Shown here piece by piece: positions 28,202 through 34,604 of a stretch of 64,000 nt of DNA. Both the position numbers and the translations under genes were made by a program. Origin of the DNA: Sandaracinus sp964481145 (GTDB taxonomy: Bacteria; Myxococcota_A; Polyangia; Polyangiales; Sandaracinaceae); NCBI GenBank assembly GCA_964481145.1, contig CAYZTA010000010.1, forward strand, positions 1 through 64,000, given 5' to 3'. Under the pieces are notes generated by a model that saw only the letters and a list, made by a program, of their open reading frames with translations, was not told the DNA's origin and did not search any database. Within the stretch, counting starts at the first letter, position 1; each line of letters begins with the position of its first letter.

Positions 28202-28264
28202 GTCTTTGCGGTCCCATCGTAGTCGACGTAGGTCAATCCGAGAATGGTAGTCTAATCGGGAAAT

Positions 28265-29668
28265 ATGGTCTCAGCGCGTATCCTTGTTTGTGATGACGAA
28301 GGAAGCCTCCGCGAAATGCTCGGAGTTTTGCTCCGTCGCGCAGGTTTCACCGTCGAGCTCGTGGGTGATGTCACGAACGCGATCGGACGCATCAAAGAGC
28401 AGCCACCCTTCGACCTCGTGATCACCGACCTTGCGCTTCCAGACGGCACCGGCATGGATGTGCTCGCGGGCGCGAGAGAGCGCGACGATTCCACTCAGGT
28501 CGTCGTCATCACAGCCTTCGGCTCGACCGAACATGCCGTCCAAGCCATGCGGCTCGGCGCATACGACTACATTCAAAAGCCGTTTCGCAATCACGAGCTC
28601 CTCGCGCTCCTGGAGAAAGCCCTCGAAAAACGTGGGCTCGTCGGTGAAAATCGCATTCTGCGCGCGCGGGTCGCAGAGCAAGAGAGGCCCGCCGCAGGTC
28701 TCGTCGGCAGCTCAGCGGCGATGCGCAAGGTGATGGATCTCGTGAGGCGCGTGGCAGCGGCCCGCACGAGCGTTCTGATTACTGGAGAGAGCGGCACGGG
28801 CAAAGAGATGATCGCTCGAGCACTGCACCAGCTCGGCGATCGCGCCAGCCGCTCCTTCATCGTCGTCAACTGTGGCGCACTTCCCGAAGCGCTCATGGAA
28901 AGCGAGCTCTTCGGACACGAAAAGGGCGCCTTCACTGGAGCAACGCAAAAGAGCGATGGCCTGTTCCGAGCCGCCGAGGGCGGCACTATTTTTCTCGATG
29001 AGATAGGAGAGCTCGCACCCGCGCTGCAAGTGAAGCTATTGCGTGTTCTCCAAGAAAGAAAGGTGCGACCTGTAGGAGGACAGCGCGAAATCGAGACCGA
29101 CGTGCGCGTCGTCGCCGCGACCAATCGTGATCTCGAAAAGGATGTCGCCGAAGGCAGATTTCGCAGCGACCTCTTTTACCGTCTCAACGTCATTCGAGTT
29201 CATGTGCCGCCTCTGCGCGAACGCCCCGAAGACGTGCCTGCGTTGGCAGAGCATTTCCTGCGAAAGCACGCGGCGCTCGCCAGCAAAGAAGATCTCCGAT
29301 TTTCTCCCACGGCCATGCGATGGCTCGCGAGTCACGATTATCCGGGCAACGTGCGCGAGCTCGAAAACGTGATCGAGCGCGCGGTCACACTCGCGCTCGG
29401 CTCAATGGTGGGTCTCGATGATCTTCCGACGGATGGCGCGCGCACCTACGAAGGCCCCACTGTCGCACCCATCGACATCACGCCAGGCTTCGATATCGAT
29501 CGCTGGCTGGGCGAGCTCGAGAAGTCTCTTCTGCTCCGAGCGCTCGATCAGACCAAAGGAAACCAAACCGCGGCTGCGCGCCTACTTGGAACCACGTTCC
29601 GCTCGTTTCGTTACCGTCTGCGCAAGTTCGGCTTGGCGGAGGCCGACACCCTCGACGAGGAGAAGTGA
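28265..29668 (+). CDS. PilR/NtrC-family sigma-54 response regulator
   Basis: A 467-residue activator with the three standard modules. The receiver domain (about 4-120) has the acidic pair Asp10/Asp11, phospho-acceptor Asp55 (VITDLALPDG) and IQKPF. The AAA+ domain (about 140-370) has Walker A GESGTGKE, the sigma-54 contact motif ELFGHEKGAFTGA and Walker B TIFLDEIGEL. A Fis-type helix-turn-helix ends the protein (GNQTAAARLLGTTFRSFRYRLRKFG). The first pilin gene follows 152 bp downstream, and a good -24/-12 promoter lies before the third pilin, so it most likely drives pilin expression as PilR does. The matching PilS kinase is not here. Confidence 0.93.
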   Translation: MVSARILVCDDEGSLREMLGVLLRRAGFTVELVGDVTNAIGRIKEQPPFDLVITDLALPDGTGMDVLAGARERDDSTQVVVITAFGSTEHAVQAMRLGAYDYIQKPFRNHELLALLEKALEKRGLVGENRILRARVAEQERPAAGLVGSSAAMRKVMDLVRRVAAARTSVLITGESGTGKEMIARALHQLGDRASRSFIVVNCGALPEALMESELFGHEKGAFTGATQKSDGLFRAAEGGTIFLDEIGELAPALQVKLLRVLQERKVRPVGGQREIETDVRVVAATNRDLEKDVAEGRFRSDLFYRLNVIRVHVPPLRERPEDVPALAEHFLRKHAALASKEDLRFSPTAMRWLASHDYPGNVRELENVIERAVTLALGSMVGLDDLPTDGARTYEGPTVAPIDITPGFDIDRWLGELEKSLLLRALDQTKGNQTAAARLLGTTFRSFRYRLRKFGLAEADTLDEEK

Positions 29669-29742
29669 CCAAAAACGTCAGCTCCATTTCGTTCGACATG
29701 ACGTGATTGGGCACTCACCGAGGACATTCGGTCTGGTGTAGA

Positions 29743-29788
29743 CTAGGACGTGTCCGCACATTCCGGACGATTTGCGGACACGCCCTAG
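29743..29788 (+). promoter_or_regulatory. 16-bp inverted repeat in the leader of the first pilin gene
   Basis: ctaggacgtgtccgca (29743-29758) pairs with tgcggacacgccctag (29773-29788) with one mismatch around a 14-base loop. It lies 75 bp after the activator stop and 32 bp before the pilin ATG. There is no T-run after it, so an operator or a 5' leader structure is as likely as a terminator for the activator gene. I found no GG-N10-GC sigma-54 element in this gap. Confidence 0.65.
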
Positions 29789-29820
29789 AACACACGGTTC
29801 TCGAACGCCCCGGAGGTCCA

Positions 29821-30345
29821 ATGCATCATCCTCGACGGGCTCGCCGCGCAGGTTTCACCATCATCGAGCTGATGATCGTTGTCACGATCGTCGGTGTTCT
29901 CGCTGCGATCGCGATCCCATCGTTCGGCTCGTACATCCAACGTTCTCGCGCGAGCGAAGCGTTCACGATGCTCGGCGAAATCCGCCAGCGAGAAGAGTCA
30001 TATCGCGTCGAATTCGGCCGATATTGCGCGGTCCAATGGAACCCAGCGACCTACGGCGCATCGGGCGCTCCACAGCCTTGGAACAGTTCGATGCTGGATT
30101 GGGCGCAACTGGGGGCCTCACCGGATTCACCCGTGAGGTTCCGCTATCGCGTGCTCGCAGGAACTCCCGGCGAAAATTCGGGAGTTCCGGGGGTCGATGA
30201 CGGAGATTTCTGGTTCGTCGCGCAAGCCGAAGGAGACCTCGACGGGGACGGAATCACCGTTGCGTTCGAGACTTATGACGGCTGGCGTCATGTGTACGTG
30301 TCGCAAGGAATCGGAGGCGCACCGTTGGCACAAGGCTGGGAATGA
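29821..30345 (+). CDS. Type IV pilin-like protein 1
   Basis: A 174-residue prepilin. The start at ATG 29821 follows a good cggagg ribosome site and gives a short basic leader, MHHPRRARRAG, then the class III cleavage site before FTIIELMIVVTIVGVLAAIA with Glu5, Gly14 and Pro22. PilD-type peptidase should cut after the Gly and methylate the Phe. The globular part has FRYRVLAGTPGENSG, a GDLDGDG loop (138-144) and an end GIGGAPLAQGWE nearly shared with the next protein. The next gene overlaps its stop by 4 bp (ATGA). A duplicate origin for the two is evident. Major pilin or minor pseudopilin status is not settled by sequence. Confidence 0.9.
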   Translation: MHHPRRARRAGFTIIELMIVVTIVGVLAAIAIPSFGSYIQRSRASEAFTMLGEIRQREESYRVEFGRYCAVQWNPATYGASGAPQPWNSSMLDWAQLGASPDSPVRFRYRVLAGTPGENSGVPGVDDGDFWFVAQAEGDLDGDGITVAFETYDGWRHVYVSQGIGGAPLAQGWE

Positions 30346-30869
30346 CCCCAAAAACCCTCAAAAAAAGCGGTTATACGCTGATCGAGCTCATGATCGTTCT
30401 CGCGATCGTGGGCATTCTCGCATCGATCGCGATCCCGACGTTCGTATCTCATATGCAGCGCACCCGAACCACCGAAGCGTTCTCGGTGATCGGTGAGATC
30501 CGTGAAGCCCAAGACGCTTATTACGCGACTTTCTCGCAATATTGCGGGCCGCTGACCTGGAACCCAGCAAGTTATGGCGCGGCGGGAGCCTATCGATCCT
30601 TTGATTTCGATGCCGCCGGATGGGATCAGCTCGGTGCCCATCCCGAAGGGCGCGTTCGCTTTCGTTATCGTGTCCTCGCAGGCCCTCCAGGCACGACTCC
30701 CCCCGGAATCCCTGGGTTTTCTGGGGCCGATCCCTGGTACGTCATTCAGGCCGAAGGGGATCTCGACGGCGATGGCGAAACCGTCGCCTTCGAAGCGTAC
30801 TCCGAGCACGCACAGGTGTATGTCTCCCGGGGCGTGGGCGGACCCTATCTCTCACAGGGATGGGAGTGA
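30342..30869 (+). CDS. Type IV pilin-like protein 2
   Basis: A 175-residue prepilin translated from an ATGA overlap with protein 1. The leader MTPKTLKKSG precedes YTLIELMIVLAIVGILASIA, with Tyr at +1 and Glu5 kept. The globular domain runs parallel to protein 1: RYCAVQWNPATYGA there matches QYCGPLTWNPASYGAAGA here; RFRYRVLAGPPGTTP, GDLDGDG (139-145) and GVGGPYLSQGWE also match. The two are clearly tandem paralogues. In family terms, tightly coupled pilin-like genes often encode minor pilins that act together. Confidence 0.9.
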   Translation: MTPKTLKKSGYTLIELMIVLAIVGILASIAIPTFVSHMQRTRTTEAFSVIGEIREAQDAYYATFSQYCGPLTWNPASYGAAGAYRSFDFDAAGWDQLGAHPEGRVRFRYRVLAGPPGTTPPGIPGFSGADPWYVIQAEGDLDGDGETVAFEAYSEHAQVYVSRGVGGPYLSQGWE

Positions 30870-30891
30870 CTCTGTGATTTTCTTCCCGCAC

Positions 30892-30905
30892 GGCACAGCG
30901 ATTGC
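30892..30905 (+). promoter_or_regulatory. Sigma-54 (-24/-12) promoter before the third pilin
   Basis: cGGCACagcgattGCt has GG at 30892-30893 and GC at 30904-30905 with exactly 10 bases between. Against the consensus TGGCAC-N5-TTGC only the first T differs. It is 51 bp before the pilin ATG and in the correct orientation, leaving room for a leader with the aaggag ribosome site at 30941. A sigma-54 activator gene lies 1.2 kb upstream. The match is by eye. Confidence 0.8.
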
Positions 30906-30956
30906 TCTAGCATGAGTTCAGGTCGGCGCGGAGCCGCCTCAAGGAGTGAAGCTGGA

Positions 30957-31547
30957 ATGAAACACACGATGACTGTTGCCAAGAAGAAGAACGCGGGCTT
31001 TACGCTGATCGAGCTCATGATCGTCGTTGCGATCATCGGCATCCTCGCAGCCGTGGCCATCCCGGCGCTGCTCGGATACGTGCGCCGTGCAAAGACCGCT
31101 GAAGCTGGCGAGAACCTCCGCGCTCTCTACATCGGTGCCGCGGCCTACTACCAAGACGAACGTATGATTACCCGCGGCGTGCTCGCCACAGGCGGCACCT
31201 CGACGAGCCAAGTGGCCTGCATCACGGGTCCGCAGGCGGCGCCCTTCACGCCCACCGCACAGAAGACGCAGTGGGATTACACGGATCCCTCCTATGTTGC
31301 GACCTACGGCGCGCTTCGCTTCAGCATCGCAGAGCCCGCATACTATGCGTACGCCATCGACGGCGCAGCCGCTGGATGCAACAACGCAGCGCCGACCACG
31401 GGTGTCACCCCTCTCTATACGTTCACCGCGACGGGTGACCTCGACGGCGACGGCAACTTCAGCACCTTCGAGGTGGCCGCTGGCGCCAACATTCAGAACG
31501 AGCTCGTTCGCTCGCCTGGTGTGTACGTCATCGACGAGCTCGAGTGA
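30957..31547 (+). CDS. Type IV pilin, likely major pilin (PilA-like)
   Basis: A 196-residue prepilin from ATG 30957, ten bases after aaggag. The leader MKHTMTVAKKKNAG precedes the most canonical N-terminus of the group, FTLIELMIVVAIIGILAAVA then IPALLGYVRRAKTAEAGENL. The globular part is different from proteins 1 and 2 (ALYIGAAAYYQDERM, two Cys at about 89 and 142) but keeps a GDLDGDG loop (160-166) before the end. Its own sigma-54 promoter and terminator suggest strong, separately controlled expression, as expected for a major pilin subunit. Confidence 0.92.
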   Translation: MKHTMTVAKKKNAGFTLIELMIVVAIIGILAAVAIPALLGYVRRAKTAEAGENLRALYIGAAAYYQDERMITRGVLATGGTSTSQVACITGPQAAPFTPTAQKTQWDYTDPSYVATYGALRFSIAEPAYYAYAIDGAAAGCNNAAPTTGVTPLYTFTATGDLDGDGNFSTFEVAAGANIQNELVRSPGVYVIDELE

Positions 31548-31574
31548 TCCATCCGCGCCGATCGTAACTCTCTC

Positions 31575-31613
31575 GCGCCCCCGTCGTGATTGCGGCGGGG
31601 GCGCTTGGCGTTT
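31575..31613 (+). terminator. Intrinsic terminator after the third pilin
   Basis: A 9-bp perfect stem, gcgcccccg (31575-31583) with cgggggcgc (31596-31604), a 12-base loop, then ttggcgttt. It lies 28 bp after the pilin stop and 30 bp before the next start. Confidence 0.8.
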
Positions 31614-31633
31614 CACTATATCCAGTACACAGC

Positions 31634-32494
31634 ATGTCGACCGCACGCTCCATCGCATCCGTTTCATTGCTCGTAGCCCTCACTGTGCCGCTCAGTTTTT
31701 TGCGTGTCCGTACGCTCGAGAGATGGAGCGCGGCATCGACATACGAAGACATCTACTACTTGCCGTCCCCTGAATGGCTCAAGGTGGTCTCGCTCGGTCA
31801 CCATGAAGCGCTCGCCGACCTCATTTGGATGCGCGCGCTCGTATATTTCGGTGAAGAGGTCGCTCACCGCGGGCGGGCGCGTCACGTGTTTCAGTACACC
31901 GAAGCCATGCTCGCGCTCGATCCGGACTTTCGCGCTCCATACCATTGGATCGCGACCGCTGCTCTTTACGGAAACACCGAGCTCACACCGACCGACGTCC
32001 ATCGGGCCATCGACATCATGGAGCGCGGACTCGCGAGATTTCCCGATGATGGCGAGCTCGCATGGGATATCGGTGCGACGCTCGCGTTTGAGCTACCGCC
32101 ACTGCTCGATGATCCCGAAGACGATGCCAACGCGCGTCGGGATGCAGCGCCTTACCTGATGATGGCCGCGCGTCTCGGTGCTGCACCCGAATGGATGGCG
32201 CTTACGAACGCCTCGATGCTGACTCATCTAGGACAAGTCGAAACAGCGGCACAGCACCTCGAGGAGATGTATGCGATGACGCGCGATGAAGGAACCCGCG
32301 CGCGCATCGCACAAACGGTTGGGCAACTCCGATCGCAGCTGCATGCCGAGGCGCTCGTCGAGATGGATCGTGCGCTCGAAGAGGAGCGCCTGCGCGAGAT
32401 GCCGTATGTTTCTCCGGAGCTCTTTCTCCTTCTTCGCGAGGAAGATGACGAACGATGGCAGGACGACCTCATGTTCGACGAGCTCACGAATTAA
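31634..32494 (+). CDS. Membrane-anchored helical-repeat protein beside the pilin genes
   Basis: A 286-residue protein from ATG 31634. Residues about 6-26 form a hydrophobic anchor (ASVSLLVALTVPLSFL) without lipobox. The rest is alpha-helical with TPR-like pairs: LADLIWMRALVYFGEEVAHR, TEAMLALDPDFRAPYHWIA, MERGLARFPDDGELAWDIG and LGQVETAAQHLEEMYA, ending in an acidic tail. No enzyme motif. Position next to the pilins suggests an envelope assembly or biogenesis factor; this is inference. The stop overlaps by 4 bp the stop of the convergent glycosyltransferase gene within the palindromic ttaa. Confidence 0.75.
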   Translation: MSTARSIASVSLLVALTVPLSFLRVRTLERWSAASTYEDIYYLPSPEWLKVVSLGHHEALADLIWMRALVYFGEEVAHRGRARHVFQYTEAMLALDPDFRAPYHWIATAALYGNTELTPTDVHRAIDIMERGLARFPDDGELAWDIGATLAFELPPLLDDPEDDANARRDAAPYLMMAARLGAAPEWMALTNASMLTHLGQVETAAQHLEEMYAMTRDEGTRARIAQTVGQLRSQLHAEALVEMDRALEEERLREMPYVSPELFLLLREEDDERWQDDLMFDELTN

Positions 32495-34035
32495 TTTCTT
32501 GATGGATGCTCATGCGTCCGTCGCCTGGCGCGCAGCTCTATCAACGCTTCACGCGTCTCGGTGTTCGTAGGATCGACATCGAGGGACCGCTCATACGCGT
32601 CGAGCGCAGCTTCGATGTCGCCCACCGCGACCCAAGCCTCCCCGAGCTCACGCCACGCATGAGAGCGAGTGTCTCTTACGGAAATAGGCCAAGCGATGAT
32701 CGCGGTGATCGATAGCCCAAGAGCCATGATGAAAGCTCGCCGATGGTCTTTGCGACGTATCACGTCGAACGTCGTCTTCATCGCAAGTCCAGCCAAAAGC
32801 AGGAGTGGCGCGACCGTCGTCAGTCGATAGCGTGCGGTCACCATCACCAGCACGACACCGAGGCATTCCGCGAGCGCCACGGCTGAGACCAAACGAAACT
32901 CTTCGCTGCGCTTCGAAAGCGCAATAAAGAAGCCGAGCAGGGCCCAAGGGGCGATCCAACCAAAACGCAAACACACATGCAGTGTCGGAATGCGTTCATA
33001 AAGGAACTCGTAGCGATAGACGTCCGAGAGCTCTCGTGCGTTCCAAAACAAATGGAGCTTACGGACGAGTAACCGAATGAAGGGGATCGGATGGCTCGCA
33101 ATCCATGAGATTGTGCGCGCGGTCCAATAGCGGTCGGTCTCCGATACCGAGAGCTCGCGTCCCGTGGCGCGAGAAGCGGTCTCTCGAAAGGCTCGAAACT
33201 GAGTCTCCGGAGAGTCCGCTCCAGGGGCTTCACTTGGAATGCGAAACGCCCCATTGGCTCCCTCACCATTGCCGACCCAAAGATTCACACCGCCATGACT
33301 CGCGATGAAGACAGGCTCACCGATCAGAACGACATTGCGCAATGTGATGGGAGCGATCGCAATCAACGCAGCAAGAATGAGTACCGTGGCTGATTTCAGC
33401 CGCGCACTTGGTAACTTGACGACGACGAGCAACGCCGGTCCGAGCAGGAAAAGCGCGGTCGGCCGCAAAAGCGCCGCGAGCCCGATCCACATTCCGACGA
33501 ATGCAAACGACTTCACGGAACGACGAGCTCTGGCCATGAGCAAGGCATCGAGCGCGGCTGCATGCAGCATGAGCGCCGTACTCTCACCGAGAACTTGCTG
33601 CTCGAAGAAGATCGCGGGCGCATATGCAGCCAAAAGCGCAGGCGGCAAAAGCGCCCACTTCTCTTTGCCAAACACACGACGAGCCGCATCGAAGACCAGC
33701 ACGATGGTGCAAACCCCCATCGCTACTTGAATGAATCGAACCGCCCAAGGGCCCTGTCCAAAAAGAGATCGAATCAACCCCAGAACATAAAAATATCCTG
33801 GATTCATCACGGAGATCTGCTCGGCAAGGACGAGATCTCCAGCAGCGATGCGCGCAGCCCCTCGTTCGAAAATCGCGGCGTCGAGCAACGGGTAATGGAA
33901 ATAAGGAAGCCCCGACGCATCGAGCATCGCTGCGACGCGCAGCACCGCACCTCCGAGCGAGATCAGCACAATCCACCGCAATGTGTCGGGCTCACGCCAC
34001 CAGACGTTGTCTTCCGAACTCGAAGGGCCCATCAC
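32491..34035 (-). CDS. GT-C family membrane glycosyltransferase with TPR tail
   Basis: A 514-residue polytopic protein. The N-terminal region resembles the ArnT/PMT (GT39/GT83-like, PF13231) transferases that use lipid-phosphate sugars: an early luminal loop with the acidic pair in PLLDAAIFERGA and repeated hydrophobic helices with Arg/Pro-rich joints (LAALLRPTALFLLGPALLVV). About ten transmembrane helices can be drawn. The last 45 residues form one TPR (AWVAVGDIEAALDAYERSLD VDPTN region). The start overlaps the stop of the pilin-like gene by 4 bp (ATGA), so the pair is co-translated. A role in glycosylating envelope proteins such as pilins is a reasonable guess. Confidence 0.82.
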   Translation of the reverse strand: MMGPSSSEDNVWWREPDTLRWIVLISLGGAVLRVAAMLDASGLPYFHYPLLDAAIFERGAARIAAGDLVLAEQISVMNPGYFYVLGLIRSLFGQGPWAVRFIQVAMGVCTIVLVFDAARRVFGKEKWALLPPALLAAYAPAIFFEQQVLGESTALMLHAAALDALLMARARRSVKSFAFVGMWIGLAALLRPTALFLLGPALLVVVKLPSARLKSATVLILAALIAIAPITLRNVVLIGEPVFIASHGGVNLWVGNGEGANGAFRIPSEAPGADSPETQFRAFRETASRATGRELSVSETDRYWTARTISWIASHPIPFIRLLVRKLHLFWNARELSDVYRYEFLYERIPTLHVCLRFGWIAPWALLGFFIALSKRSEEFRLVSAVALAECLGVVLVMVTARYRLTTVAPLLLLAGLAMKTTFDVIRRKDHRRAFIMALGLSITAIIAWPISVRDTRSHAWRELGEAWVAVGDIEAALDAYERSLDVDPTNTETREALIELRARRRTHEHPSRN

Positions 34036-34595
34036 TCGACGCGATCACGAACGTAAAGAATGCCGATTGGCTCGAGTTCGTTCGTTTCTGCGTTCACCGT
34101 CGCTCGACGTTCGAACATCGAACGCTCGCCGTCCCCATCGAGATCTCCCTGCGCGCGAAACGTGACGAGGTAGGTGTCAGGAGCGCTGCGAAGATCGCAA
34201 CCATGCAAGGTGGGCTCGAATGTGTAGCTGAAACGCACCGGATGCGAAGGTGCAAAACCAAGCGCAGCCCAGACCCTCCCATCCCCAGAAGGCGAAGCAT
34301 CGAACGCCACGGCCACCGGTTCGACTTGCGGCGTGCTGGGAGTCGGTCCGGCAGGTCCTGGGAGGCAATGACGTCGAGAGCCTCCCTCGTTCTTGTGTTC
34401 AGTCGCAAAATACGCGGCGGTCCGCTGATGCATCAACGCAAGATGCTCGGCGGCCTCTGAAGCTTTGCTGAGACGGAGCTGACGAACGAAGGTCGGAAGA
34501 AATGCCGAGAGCGCGCTTCCTACGACAAACACGAAAAGCGCGACTTGCAAAAGAGTCGCGCCTTCTCGCTTACGACGCCGTCGGTGCGGTCTCAC
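34032..34595 (-). CDS. Divergent pilin-like protein lacking Glu5
   Basis: A 187-residue protein with a basic leader MRPHRRRRKREG and then ATLLQVALFVFVVGSALSAF LPTF. Aligned on the cleavage site, Gly14 and Pro22 match the canonical pilin N-helix, but position 5 is Gln and position 1 Ala. Loss of Glu5 is known for GspK-type tip pseudopilins. The helix continues VRQLRLSKASEAAEHLALMH as in pilins, two Cys (about 77 and 133) could pair, and a GDLDGDG loop (150-156) matches the three pilins 3 kb away. It is 9 bp after the PEGA kinase and overlaps the glycosyltransferase by 4 bp: a three-gene operon. Confidence 0.8.
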   Translation of the reverse strand: MRPHRRRRKREGATLLQVALFVFVVGSALSAFLPTFVRQLRLSKASEAAEHLALMHQRTAAYFATEHKNEGGSRRHCLPGPAGPTPSTPQVEPVAVAFDASPSGDGRVWAALGFAPSHPVRFSYTFEPTLHGCDLRSAPDTYLVTFRAQGDLDGDGERSMFERRATVNAETNELEPIGILYVRDRVE

Positions 34596-34604
34596 CAGGA
34601 CGCC

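Noticed and set aside
29669..29820. Sigma-54 promoter before the first pilin
   Set aside because: No GG-N10-GC match was found; the best candidate (gggcactcaccgagg) ends in GG rather than GC.
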